Part shown: piece after piece, positions 36,315 to 44,820 of the stretch
How the letters are laid out: the number at the start of each line of letters is the position of its first letter
Position numbering within the stretch: position 1 is the stretch's first letter
From: Bin5 sp965207495
GTDB taxonomy: Bacteria; Chloroflexota; Anaerolineae; Caldilineales; Caldilineaceae
DNA: 64,000 nucleotides
NCBI GenBank assembly: GCA_965207495.1
Contig: OZ242287.1
Coordinates: 5,022,001 to 5,086,000, forward strand
Direction: 5' to 3'
Notes under the pieces: generated by a model
What the model saw: the letters and a program-made list of their open reading frames with translations, nothing else
What the model was told of the DNA's origin: nothing
Database searches by the model: none
Program-made: the position numbers and the translations under genes

Positions 36315-36956
36315 CTACCATTGCTCGTGCAGGACGTTGTGGTTCGGGTCTACGGTGAAGACGTAGGGCTTGTTGACGTCGTACTGGTTGTCTGGGTAGA
36401 AGGTGCTGATGCGCAGCTTGTTTTCGGCGGGCAGGTAGTCGATGGTGACGGGCTTGCCGGTGCCGGGGTTTGCGCCGGTCCAGAGCGTAGCGGCGCCGGC
36501 GTGCATCTGGGCGAGCTTGGCGAAGGAGGCGATATAGGGGCCGGAGTGGCCTTTGCCGTCGGCGCCGATGAGGTAGGACTGGAGGCCGTCGCCGGCGGGT
36601 GTGAGTTGGACCTGGGTGGCGGCGTGGGTGACGATGAGGCCGGGCGGGGGCCAGGTGGGCGCCATCATGCCGCTGCCGTTAATGTTACCATTGCCGGGGG
36701 GCGGCAGATCGCCGTGGCCGGAGGGCGGCGGCGCTTCGTCGCCGGGGATCGGCGGGGCGCCATTGCTGGGGACGGGCGGGGCGCCGTTGCCGCCGGGGGG
36801 CGGGGGCGGGTCGCCGCTGGCTGGCGGATCGGCGGGCGGGTCCGGCGGGGGCGGTTGATCGGGGGCCTGGGCGGCGGCCACGGAGGCCAGGGCGATTGTG
36901 AGCATCAGGGCCAGTATGAACACGGTTGTCAGCTTGACGCGTTTGCGTCGGAACAT
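36315..36956 (-). CDS. secreted Pro-rich protein, family member 2
   Basis: 213 residues. Signal peptide (VFILALMLTIALASVAAAQA), then a Pro/Gly-rich linker with repeated PPP blocks, then the shared C-terminal domain (VTHAATQVQLTPAG to KPYVFTVDPNHNVLHEQW). It is nearly identical to member 3 in both the signal peptide and the C-terminal domain, so the two arose by recent duplication; the linker differs most. ATG at 36956 preceded by AGGGGAGGA. No cysteines or enzyme motifs in the domain. Function unknown; the signal peptide indicates export. Confidence 0.85.
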   Translation of the reverse strand: MFRRKRVKLTTVFILALMLTIALASVAAAQAPDQPPPPDPPADPPASGDPPPPPGGNGAPPVPSNGAPPIPGDEAPPPSGHGDLPPPGNGNINGSGMMAPTWPPPGLIVTHAATQVQLTPAGDGLQSYLIGADGKGHSGPYIASFAKLAQMHAGAATLWTGANPGTGKPVTIDYLPAENKLRISTFYPDNQYDVNKPYVFTVDPNHNVLHEQW

Positions 36957-37159
36957 TTGGTCCTCCCCTTTCTATGGGCAAACTGGGCGTGAGAAGCGCA
37001 AACAGCCTCATGAAGAGAGAATAAAATCGTTGCTGGCGGCGTGTGCGACGGCCCCGGTCCGGTGGGGGCGGTCACGGGCGGGAGACACACCCCTGCTTGC
37101 GGCTGCGAAACTCTCTGGGGGGTGGCTGGACGGGGTCCGCTTCCGGACAGCGTGCGCTG

Positions 37160-37297
37160 CCGTTCTCCGCGCCTCTCCGCGTCCTCCGCGGACAAAAGAA
37201 GTTACCGTTCTCCGGGCCCCTCCGCGTCCTCCGCGGACAAAGGAAGTTGCCGTTGCCGTTCTCCGCGCCCCTCCGCGTCCTCCGCGGACAAAAGATG
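37160..37297 (-). repeat. GC-rich repeat array F, 3 units, inverted
   Basis: The only array in reverse orientation: units read CCGTTCTCCGCGCC, CCGCGTCCTCCGCGGACAAA on the plus strand. It sits inside the duplicated leader of member 2, where the corresponding position upstream of member 3 (about 38380) has no array. The rest of 36957-37553 is that leader plus a hairpin. Confidence 0.92.
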
Positions 37298-37419
37298 TTT
37301 CTGAACGGTCCCATCTGCGCTCGCGGCCGGCAGGTCTAATCCTCTCGCCTAGTCGCTGGCGACCCCGATTGCGGGGGCCCGAAATCCTGAATGCCAGGGT
37401 GGAAGAGGCTGAGAAGAAG

Positions 37420-37448
37420 AAGCGCCCCGGCGGGTGGCCGGGGCGCTT
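37420..37448 (-). terminator. intrinsic terminator of Pro-rich secreted protein 3
   Basis: Perfect 12-bp stem AAGCGCCCCGGC / GCCGGGGCGCTT with loop CACCC on the minus strand, followed by TTCTTCTTCTC. Confidence 0.8.
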
Positions 37449-37553
37449 GCTGGCGCTGTAGGGGGACGGGAGGGCGGCGTCAGGCTGCCCGGGCGACGGT
37501 TGGGAGGGATGCCACGTCTTTGGGGCGGGCCGGGCGCCTGCGGCCGGTGCGGC

Positions 37554-38195
37554 TTACCATTGTTCGTGGACGACGTTGTGGCCGGCGTCTACGGTGAAGA
37601 CGTAGGGCTTGTTGACGTCGTACTGGGTGTCGGGGTAGAAGGTGCTGATGCGCAGCTTGTTTTCGGCGGGCAGGAAGTAGATGGTGACGGGCTTGCCGGT
37701 GCCGGGGTTTGCGCCGGTCCAGAGTGTGGCGGCGCCGGCATGCATCTGGGCGAGCTTGGCGAAGGAGGCGATATAGGGGCCGGAGTGGCCTCTGCCGTCG
37801 GCGCCGATCAGATATGACTGGAGGCCGTCGCCGACGGGGGCGAGCTGGACCTGGGTGGCGGCGTGGGTGACGATGAGGCCGGGCGGGGGCCAGGCGGGCG
37901 CCATCATACCGCCGCCGCCGTCGCCGTTTCCGCCGCCGTTGCCGTTTCCGCTACCATTGCCGGGGGGCAGCGGATCGCCGTTATCAGGGGGTGGCGGGTC
38001 ACCGTTGTCAGGGGGGGGCGGGTCGCCGGTGCCGCCAGGGGGCGGCGGAACGCCGTTGGCCGGGGGGTCGGCGGGCGGGTCCGGCGGGGGCGGTTGATCG
38101 GGGGCCTGGGCGGCGGCCACGGAGGCCAGGGCGATTGTGAGAATCAGAGCCAGAATGACCCCGGTTGTCAGCTTGGAGCGTTTGCGTTGAAACAT
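37554..38195 (-). CDS. secreted Pro-rich protein, family member 3
   Basis: 213 residues. Signal peptide (GVILALILTIALASVAAAQA), then a linker with tandem PPPDNGDPPPPDNGDP-type repeats and Asn-Gly runs, then the shared C-terminal domain ending HNVVHEQW. The otherwise invariant TIDYLPAE is TIYFLPAE here, a loss of the conserved Asp. The ATG at 38195 (MFQRKRSK) is chosen because AGAGGAGG lies upstream; a longer reading to 38240 lacks support. The duplicated segment with member 2 extends about 150 bases into the upstream region. Function unknown. Confidence 0.85.
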   Translation of the reverse strand: MFQRKRSKLTTGVILALILTIALASVAAAQAPDQPPPPDPPADPPANGVPPPPGGTGDPPPPDNGDPPPPDNGDPLPPGNGSGNGNGGGNGDGGGGMMAPAWPPPGLIVTHAATQVQLAPVGDGLQSYLIGADGRGHSGPYIASFAKLAQMHAGAATLWTGANPGTGKPVTIYFLPAENKLRISTFYPDTQYDVNKPYVFTVDAGHNVVHEQW

Positions 38196-38560
38196 GTAGT
38201 CCTCCTCTTTCTCTGGGCAAACAGGGCGTGACGAGAGCAAACTACTTTATGAAGAAAGAAGAAATTGATTGCTTGCGGCGTCTGCGACAGCCCCAGATTA
38301 GTCGGGGCGGTCACGTACGGGAGACACACCCTTGCTTGCTGCTGCGATTCTGTCGATCAAGCCGCTGAACTGCTGGACGGGCCGGCAGATCTCATCTTCC
38401 CACCAAGCAGCTGGCGGCCCTGGAGTTGTGTCCTGGCATCTCAAGAGTCCAGACTGAACGGAAGATGGGAAGAAGATGCGTCCCGGCCCGAAGCCGGGAC
38501 GCATCGTAGTACTACATTACAAGCTCAAGCTACAGTCTGAACGCTGGAATAAGATCCACA
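38196..38560. other. leader of member 3, homologous to leader of member 2
   Basis: About 365 bases without a gene. 38201-38480 can be aligned with 36961-37420. It represents the version without repeat array F, with the junction near 38380. Confidence 0.7.
38475..38505 (-). terminator. intrinsic terminator of the nine-Fn3 protein gene
   Basis: Perfect 13-bp stem GATGCGTCCCGGC (38475-38487) / GCCGGGACGCATC (38493-38505), 5-base loop, followed on the minus strand by TTCTTCCC. Confidence 0.8.
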
Positions 38561-41500
38561 CTACTGCGTGGTCTCATCCGTGATGTCCCAGTAGCTCGTC
38601 AGAGGGTTGGCCGCGGCGGCGCCAACGGAACCAGTCGGTAGGTCAGTGAAGTCACCCTTACTAACGCGGATGCGGTAGAAATACCGTCTATTCGCTGTAA
38701 GACCAGTGTCGTTGTTGTTGTCAAGGACTTGGCACGGCACAGTTGCGGAACAGGCACCGACCAATGCCGGGGTACCCGGTAGAGGCGCCCATGTACCTCC
38801 ACTCATGCGCCTTTGAATATCATAGTCCCCTAAAGTCACCAATGAATCGCCATCGAGCATCGCCGGAGCCCACGTCAGCGTAATCGCCGGCACCTCGTCC
38901 GTCGCAGGATCGTTATCGTGGTCGTTCGTAGTGGCGGTCGCGGTCAGGTCCGGCCTTGTCGGTCTGGTGATGACCTGCCCACCGTTCGTCGCAAGGTCTG
39001 ACCATTGGGACTTTACCTCTCCCGGCAGCAGTGCCTGGATGCGGAACGTGTACCGCGTCCCTGGCTTCAGGCCGGAAATGGTGTCATACATGGGGCTTGA
39101 CGAAAGCGACTTCGACATCTTCGCACGGTCCTTATCGTCGAATTGGCTCTCGGTGATTATTCCTTCTGCGTACTGCAATTCATATCCGGTCACCCCATCG
39201 GGCGTGCCTGAGGCGTTAACCCAGGTAAGGCGAACGACCCTCTCGCCCGTCGGCACCAGAGTTAGCGACGGCGCATCCGGGCGCGCAACCTTGGTCCTAC
39301 CGGATGCAACTGCAGACCACTTGCTTGTGCCACCACTCTCGTCAATTGCACGGACGATGTAGTAGTAGGTCATATTGGCGGCGATGCCTGCGGTTTGGAG
39401 GTCTTCATGGGAGGTAGTACCCGATGCAGCGGTTGACATATTTGCTATCGGGGAAGCTTCCAAACTGCCCCACGCAGATAAGGTAGAATCCGCGTTGACG
39501 TTCCATCTTTGGAGCTCATAGCTGGCTGCGCCACTTACCGCAGTCCACTTAATCGTGATCGCGGAGGCGCTGATCGTTCCGTCAGCAGCCACGGTCGAGT
39601 TATCTTCTGCTGTCACACCGGTGGGTGCGGCAATTTGAGACGGCGCGGTCTTGCCAACTATCTCGGACGGCGTAGCCGTTGAAGCCGGGAACCAGGCGCT
39701 ATCACCACCCGAGTTGTGTGCCCTCACCTTATAGTAGTACTCTGTCCCGGGGCGAAGGCCGGTGTGGGCGACAGATGTTGCGCCCATCACGTCGATTGTT
39801 CCTCTCGATGATCCACGGCGCCACTGGATCGTGTACCTGGTAGCCGCTTGGTTAGTACCTTCAACTACTTCCGCTGGATCCCACGAGAGCCAGATGGTGG
39901 ACTCGCTCTGCGTTGCTGTTCGCAGGGCCGTTGGCGCAGCAGGCTTCAACGCGGCTATCATGCCATACGCGGGTTCCGACCAGTCGCTCGTGTCGATTTC
40001 CACAGGATCGGTGGATACATCGTTGTCATGGTCGCCCAAGTTGTAGGCACGGATGACGAAGTAGTGCGTGCTGCCGGGTGTGTAAGTAGTTTCGCCATCG
40101 GCGTCCATCAGTGTGATGGATCGGCTGCTCTGCTGAGAGGTGGTTAGATCCACTGCTGCCCACGCGGCCCCGCTCCATCTCCTGAGGTCATACAGGATGC
40201 CAGTACCTGACACGGCGCTCCACGTCACCTTGAGCTTGGCAGTACCGTCCTCCGTGGCGTCCATTACTCTAAGGTTTCGAGGGGTGTTCAACGTGCTCGC
40301 GCCACCGGTGCCTGCCGGCTCCTGTGTTTCCGCGCTCGCCATTTCCGACCAATCGCTCTCGCCATTGACGTTAACCGACCGCACCTCGTAAGTGTATTCT
40401 GTCGATGCGGTCAGACCCCTGTGCGTATAGGGACTCGTCTCCGTCCTGGGATTCGACCAACTGCCGTCGTCCATTCTATGCCGGATCTGGTAGCTTCTGG
40501 CGGAGTCGACGGAATCCCAAGCAACCCTTATGCTACTTACACTCAGGGACGTTGCCACTACGTTATCCGGTGCGGGCGGGAGCACGCCTGTCTCGGGGAT
40601 CCCCACCATAACCGGGGTCGACCATTCGCCCTTCTCACCGTCGTCGATGGCCTGCACCCGATAGTAGTAGGTGGTGCTGCCGCCAGTGTCGTCCGCAAAT
40701 ACAGCTTTGTCGTCGGTGTATGTGTTGGCAGACAGTAGCCCTGCAGTGGGAAGACGTGCCCATCCCACATCGCTTCCTAGCTCGAGATCTGTCCTGCGCT
40801 GCAGATCGTACTCCACGTTAGTCCCCACCACCTGCGTCCACGTAAGGTCGACGACCTCTCGCGAGGTGTGCACCAAGGTAATCTTGGGCACGGCGGTAGC
40901 GGATTCCGTCGTGGCGGACGCGTAGCCCACGCCGTCTGCAGAGGACCAGGGGCCGTTGCCGCCGGCGTTGACAGCGCGGATGACGTAGTAGTAGGCCGTG
41001 CCTGCCGTCAGGCCGTCGTCGTCGTACGAGGTGGCGCCGGTCAGGGCACCGCCGATTGGATCCCAGGAACCGGAGGCAGCGTTCCAGCGGCGCAGATCGT
41101 AGCTGTCAGCACCGGGTACGGCGGTCCAGGAAAGATCGACGCCGGTCAAGCCGTCGGCGGCCGCGGTCAGGGTCGGCTTGCCGGTCGGCGCGGTAGCGCC
41201 GCCGGGGACCTCAGCCTCTGCGTAGTTCGACCAGGACCCGAGCGTGTCGCCGTCGGTGGCACGCACGTAGTAGCCGTACGTCTTGCCGGCGGTGACGCTG
41301 GTGTCGCTGTAGGAGGTACCGGTCATGGGCATGGCAGCTCCCCAGGCGCCTCCCTTCTCCTGCTTATACAGCTGATAGCCGTCGGCGCCGGTAATTTCGG
41401 TCCAACCGAGCTGAATGCTGCTGCCATCCGGTGTTGCACTCGCAGTCAGCGTAGGCCCGGCAAGCTGTGCGTAGGCCACGCCGTCGAGCAGCGGCAGGCC

Positions 41501-41575
41501 TGTGCCCGCCACCAAGATGAGCGCCAAGGCGACAGTAAGTGCCCTGAGCGTCAACCCAACAGTTTTTTGATTCAT
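38561..41575 (-). CDS. secreted protein of nine Fn3 domains
   Basis: 1004 residues: signal peptide (LTVALALILVAGTGLPLLDG) followed by about nine consecutive Fn3 domains with almost no linkers. Each shows the W near strand C and Y-x-V/I-R-A near strand F (for example YYYVIRAVNAGGNGPWS). There is no catalytic domain and no sorting motif at the C-terminus, so the protein is probably a released or matrix-associated adhesin. ATG at 41575 preceded by AGGAGA. It begins only 26 bases after member 4 of the Pro-rich family, so the two are probably one operon. Base composition is noticeably less GC-rich and codon use more even than in the neighbouring genes, which may reflect transfer. Confidence 0.88.
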   Translation of the reverse strand: MNQKTVGLTLRALTVALALILVAGTGLPLLDGVAYAQLAGPTLTASATPDGSSIQLGWTEITGADGYQLYKQEKGGAWGAAMPMTGTSYSDTSVTAGKTYGYYVRATDGDTLGSWSNYAEAEVPGGATAPTGKPTLTAAADGLTGVDLSWTAVPGADSYDLRRWNAASGSWDPIGGALTGATSYDDDGLTAGTAYYYVIRAVNAGGNGPWSSADGVGYASATTESATAVPKITLVHTSREVVDLTWTQVVGTNVEYDLQRRTDLELGSDVGWARLPTAGLLSANTYTDDKAVFADDTGGSTTYYYRVQAIDDGEKGEWSTPVMVGIPETGVLPPAPDNVVATSLSVSSIRVAWDSVDSARSYQIRHRMDDGSWSNPRTETSPYTHRGLTASTEYTYEVRSVNVNGESDWSEMASAETQEPAGTGGASTLNTPRNLRVMDATEDGTAKLKVTWSAVSGTGILYDLRRWSGAAWAAVDLTTSQQSSRSITLMDADGETTYTPGSTHYFVIRAYNLGDHDNDVSTDPVEIDTSDWSEPAYGMIAALKPAAPTALRTATQSESTIWLSWDPAEVVEGTNQAATRYTIQWRRGSSRGTIDVMGATSVAHTGLRPGTEYYYKVRAHNSGGDSAWFPASTATPSEIVGKTAPSQIAAPTGVTAEDNSTVAADGTISASAITIKWTAVSGAASYELQRWNVNADSTLSAWGSLEASPIANMSTAASGTTSHEDLQTAGIAANMTYYYIVRAIDESGGTSKWSAVASGRTKVARPDAPSLTLVPTGERVVRLTWVNASGTPDGVTGYELQYAEGIITESQFDDKDRAKMSKSLSSSPMYDTISGLKPGTRYTFRIQALLPGEVKSQWSDLATNGGQVITRPTRPDLTATATTNDHDNDPATDEVPAITLTWAPAMLDGDSLVTLGDYDIQRRMSGGTWAPLPGTPALVGACSATVPCQVLDNNNDTGLTANRRYFYRIRVSKGDFTDLPTGSVGAAAANPLTSYWDITDETTQ

Positions 41576-41601
41576 TGTCCAATCTCCTGTTTGAACGTGG
41601 C

Positions 41602-42252
41602 CTACCATCTTACGTGGGTGACTGAATGGTCGGCGTCTACAGTGAATACATACGGTTTGTTATAGTCGTGCGGCGGTTTGTCGGCGTAGAAGGTGCTGAC
41701 GCGGATCTTCATTTCGTCGGGCAGGTAGTCGATCATAATGGACTTACCTGAGCCGGCGTTTGTGCCGCTGAAGAGCGAGATCGCGGCGCCGCCGGGATGC
41801 ATTTCGGCCAGGTCGCTGATGGAAGCGATAACGGGGCCGGAGGTTACGGCGCCATCGGGAGCGATGATATAGATGTTCAGGGCCCCGCCGTGGGCGCTGA
41901 TCTGGACCGGCGTGGCGGCATGGCGGACGATGGCGTTGGGGGGCGGCCAGGAATGGGAGGACGGCGTGCCCATCATGTTATCGTCGCCATTCATATCACC
42001 GTTGCCGTTCATGTCACCGTTGCCGTTCATGTCACCGTTGCCGTTCGGATCCGGGGTAACGGGAGGCGGCGGATCGGTCGGATCTGGGCCGGGTTCGGGC
42101 GGATCCGGATCGGGAGCCGGCGTTGTTGGCGCTGGCGGATCGGGCGGCGGCGGGACCGGTTCCTGGGCCAAAACTGCCGGGGCCAGGGCGGCTGTCAGCA
42201 TAAGGGTAAGGATAATTGCGATTGCCGACCTGAATCGCTTCTTGTGGGACAT
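41602..42252 (-). CDS. secreted Pro-rich protein, family member 4
   Basis: 216 residues: signal peptide (AIAIILTLMLTAALAPAVLA), a linker with Pro/Asp/Gly and three NGNGDM-type repeats, then the shared C-terminal domain (IVRHAATPVQISAHGG, SIMIDYLPDEMKIRVSTFYA, KPYVFTVDADHSVTHVRW). ATG at 42252 preceded by AAGGAGAG. It is the promoter-proximal gene of a two-gene unit with the nine-Fn3 protein. Four promoter-like elements lie 300-470 bases upstream. Function unknown; co-expression with an Fn3 adhesin suggests a surface or matrix role. Confidence 0.87.
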   Translation of the reverse strand: MSHKKRFRSAIAIILTLMLTAALAPAVLAQEPVPPPPDPPAPTTPAPDPDPPEPGPDPTDPPPPVTPDPNGNGDMNGNGDMNGNGDMNGDDNMMGTPSSHSWPPPNAIVRHAATPVQISAHGGALNIYIIAPDGAVTSGPVIASISDLAEMHPGGAAISLFSGTNAGSGKSIMIDYLPDEMKIRVSTFYADKPPHDYNKPYVFTVDADHSVTHVRW

Positions 42253-42551
42253 TAGGCTCTCCTTTTTGCAAGACATAGCTGAGACGGAGTGTTGTGACTT
42301 ATCGAGCGGAATGCGCATAATTCTGTTTCTCAAAGGCAGGAAGTGCGAGACATCGGCACGTTTGCAAGGGTTTTCCCGACGGCAATTGCAGACCCGATCC
42401 GGATCGTTTTTGTAAGGAGGGGGGTGCCCCGGCGCCCGTTCGACAGTTCCCCCAGCGTTACAAGCACCATGTCAGCAGGAATCCAAGTCGACAGGTCCAA
42501 GAGACCGGCAGTCTTTGCCACGCATCCCTCAACAGTTTTGAACCTGGCAGT

Positions 42552-42725
42552 ACTGTACATCATGAATGAAACGGGTGTCAATTCTTTCCACCAAGATACT
42601 GTACACCATATCGGGAAAGGACGCCAACTCCCTTTTGCGGTCACAAGGGATACTGTACACCGTGGAGCGAGGAGGCGTCAACTCTCTTTGTAAGGATACT
42701 ATACCATAAACGGACAGGGCGTCAA
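42552..42725 (-). promoter_or_regulatory. four tandem promoter-like elements
   Basis: Minus-strand pairs: TTGACA/TACAGT (42576-42581 and 42552-42557), TTGGCG/TACAGT (42622-42627 and 42598-42603), TTGACG/TACAGT (42676-42681 and 42652-42657), and TTGACG/TATAGT (42720-42725 and 42698-42703). Spacers are 18, 18, 18 and 16. The -10 boxes lie 46, 54 and 46 bases apart. They point at member 4 and the nine-Fn3 gene. Confidence 0.65.
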
Positions 42726-43000
42726 TCATTGTACGCAGGAAAAAATGCGATAGTTTTGGGCAGACGATGGCGGTTGTGGCGGTTGAGATCCGAGCAGGTC
42801 TGCGGCCTGCATGGGATTGGCCCGGTCTGGATGCTTGAAATTATTATTCTACACCGGATGGGGGGGTAATGTCAAGGTCCGGATCCGGTTTTTGCGGCTG
42901 GAGTTTGTGTTGGGGCGGGGCGGGATGGGGCGGCGGGGCAGGCGGACAGGTGGTGGACGATTTGCCTACGATTGGGCTACGGTTGATTGGGGGGTGGTTT

Positions 43001-43076
43001 TATGGGATTGTCTGAACCGCAGTTTTATGGGATTTAGGAGTTTAAGTGTGATGGGCGGGCCGGCGTTGGGGGGGAG
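43001..43076 (+). repeat. GGATTGTCTGAAC element, left of array G
   Basis: Longer copy that also shares GATGGGCGGGCCGGCGTT with the copy at 43431-43503. The two bracket array G in the same orientation. Confidence 0.85.
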
Positions 43077-43082
43077 AACGGC

Positions 43083-43434
43083 TTTTTGTCCACGGAGGGA
43101 AACTGAGAACGGCAACACCTTTATATCCACGGAGGGAAACTGAGAACGGCAACACCTTTATATCCACGGAGGGACACGGAGAACGGCAACTGCAACGTCA
43201 ACTTCTTTGTCCGCGGAGGGCACGGAGGGGCGCGGAGAACGGCAACTGCAACATCAACATCAACTTCTTTGTCCACGGAGGGCACGGAGGGGCGCGGAGA
43301 ACGGCAACTGAAACTGCAACTTCTTTGTCCGCGGAGGACACGGAGGGGCGCGGAGAACGGCAACTGAAACGTCTACTTCTCTTTGTCCACGGAGGGACAC
43401 GGAGAACGGCAACAGCCTTTTGGTCCGCGGGGGA
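43083..43434 (+). repeat. GC-rich repeat array G, 8 units
   Basis: Eight units, several with ATATCCACGG in place of TTTGTCC. Some carry GCAACTGCAACGTCAAC, a lengthened CAAC tail. Flanked on both sides by GGATTGTCTGAAC elements. The remainder of 42253-43611, apart from the tandem promoters and a hairpin, holds no gene. Confidence 0.92.
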
Positions 43435-43503
43435 TTGTCTGAACTGCAGTTTTATGGGGTTTAGGAGATTAAGTGTGATGGGCGGGCCGGCGTTGGGGGG
43501 AGT
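43431..43503 (+). repeat. GGATTGTCTGAAC element, right of array G
   Basis: Starts at the last unit of array G and includes CTGAACTGCAGTTTTATGG and TTTAGGAGATTAAGTGTGAT. Confidence 0.85.
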
Positions 43504-43530
43504 AGGGAGGGCGGGGTGGCGGGAATGCAA

Positions 43531-43560
43531 GAGCGCCGGGGGCGAATCCCCCCGGCGCTC
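43531..43560 (-). terminator. hairpin after Pro-rich secreted protein 5
   Basis: 12-bp stem GAGCGCCGGGGG (43531-43542) / CCCCCGGCGCTC (43549-43560), about 50 bases past the stop. No strong U tract on the minus strand. Confidence 0.6.
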
Positions 43561-43611
43561 CTGTTTTAGCTGAAGCGCGTCTCGTGTAACAGACGGGGGT
43601 TGGCTTGCGGG

Positions 43612-44253
43612 CTACCAGTTTTCATGGTTCACCGAGTTACCCGTATCGACGGTGAAGACGTAGGGCTTGTCGGTGTCGTACATGGTATCCGGGTAGTAGG
43701 TGCTGATGCGGAGCTTGCTGTCGGCCGGCAGGTAGTCGATGTGGACCGACTTGCTGGTGAACGGGTTGCTGCCGGTGTAGAGCCGGACGGATGCGCCGAC
43801 GGTATGGAGCGTAACGAGCTCGCTGAAGGGTTTGATGTAGGGCCCTGTCTGGGAGCTGCCGTCTTTGCCGATGAAGTAGTACTGCAGTCCGCCGGAGACG
43901 GGGCAGAGCTGGGCGGGCGTGGCGGCGTGGGTCACGATGCAGTCGGCGGAGGGGTAGTTGGGCGCGTCGGGATGCGCTTCTGTGGTGGGGGTCTGCTGCT
44001 GGTTTCCACCGGGTGGCGGGGGCGGCGCCTGCTGCGTGTTGTCGTCGTCGGGCGGGGGCGGCGCCTGCTGGTTGTCGGGGGGCGCCGGAGCCTGCTGCAC
44101 GCCTCCTCCGGGGGGCGCGGGCGTGTTGGACGGCGGGGGCGGGCCCGGGTTGGCCAGGGCGGCGCCCGGAACGAGGGCGACGGCCAGGAGGAGGGCCAGG
44201 ATGAAGGGGGCGGTGGTGCGGATCTTTTTTCTGAGACGAGGTGCGGGTTTCAT
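43612..44253 (-). CDS. secreted Pro-rich protein, family member 5
   Basis: 213 residues: signal peptide (FILALLLAVALVPGAALANP), a linker rich in PPPP, QQAPPPPDD and GGG, then the shared C-terminal domain (CIVTHAATPAQLCPVSGG, DSKLRISTYYPD, KPYVFTVDTGNSVNHENW). It has two cysteines near the start of the domain, like member 6. The ATG at 44253 (MKPAPRLRKK) is chosen because a signal peptide follows directly and AAGGAAGG lies upstream. A longer reading to 44439 would place 62 residues of junk sequence first. Function unknown. Confidence 0.86.
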   Translation of the reverse strand: MKPAPRLRKKIRTTAPFILALLLAVALVPGAALANPGPPPPSNTPAPPGGGVQQAPAPPDNQQAPPPPDDDNTQQAPPPPPGGNQQQTPTTEAHPDAPNYPSADCIVTHAATPAQLCPVSGGLQYYFIGKDGSSQTGPYIKPFSELVTLHTVGASVRLYTGSNPFTSKSVHIDYLPADSKLRISTYYPDTMYDTDKPYVFTVDTGNSVNHENW

Positions 44254-44353
44254 GGCGTTTGCCTTCCTTTTTTCAGTGTGGAGCCGATTGGTCGAATCGC
44301 TTACACGAGATGCGATTGGAACTATGACGCCGGGATTGGCGGGAAAGTTCCGT

Positions 44354-44418
44354 TTCCTGAACTGCAGTCTTATGGGATTTGGGTGATTAGGTGTGATGAG
44401 CGGGGCGGCGTTGGCGGG
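44354..44418 (+). repeat. GGATTGTCTGAAC element, left of array H
   Basis: Diverged copy: CCTGAACTGCAGTCTTATGG followed by GATTTGGGTGATTAGGTG. It ends just before array H. Confidence 0.75.
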
Positions 44419-44428
44419 GGTGAACGGC

Positions 44429-44616
44429 TTTTTGTCCACGGAGGGGCGCGGAGAACGGCAACTGCAACGTCAACTTCTTTGTCCACGGAGGACACGGAGG
44501 GGCACGGAGAACGGCAACGGCAACTTCTTTGTCCGCGGAGGACGCGGAGGACGCGGAGGGGCGCGGAGAACGGCAACAGCTTTTTGTCCGCAGAGAGCAC
44601 GGAGGAACGCGGAGAA
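44429..44616 (+). repeat. GC-rich repeat array H, 4 units
   Basis: Four units, one with an extra GGACGCGGA block. A partial GGATTGTCTGAAC-type remnant follows at 44712-44744. No gene in 44254-44820. Confidence 0.88.
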
Positions 44617-44790
44617 CACCTGTTGGAACTGAGGCAGAGCATGGTTGTGGGTCGGGAGAATGGGGTGAAGGAGAGCTCGATTGTGACGGGAGGCGTGCTG
44701 AGGTGGACTGTGATTTGGGGGGATTTAGAGGATTCGGTGTGATTTGGAGGGCGTGTGGGTTTCAGTTTGGATGCCGGGATGGGAAGAGGG

Positions 44791-44811
44791 GGGCGCCCGT
44801 TGCGGGCGCCC
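44791..44811 (-). terminator. hairpin after the L,D-transpeptidase gene
   Basis: 9-bp stem GGGCGCCCG / CGGGCGCCC with a 3-base loop, 10 bases past the stop at 44821. Followed on the minus strand by CCCCTCTTCCC. Confidence 0.65.
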
Positions 44812-44820
44812 TTGCAGGGG

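Noticed and set aside
35106..36366. Several long overlapping open frames on both strands across array E, up to 380 codons.
   Set aside because: The repeat lacks stop codons in nearly every frame. Within one frame the peptide switches between SAEDAEG-, CPRRTRR- and RGGRGGARR-type repeats at small deletions, and there are no ribosome binding sites or homologous domains.
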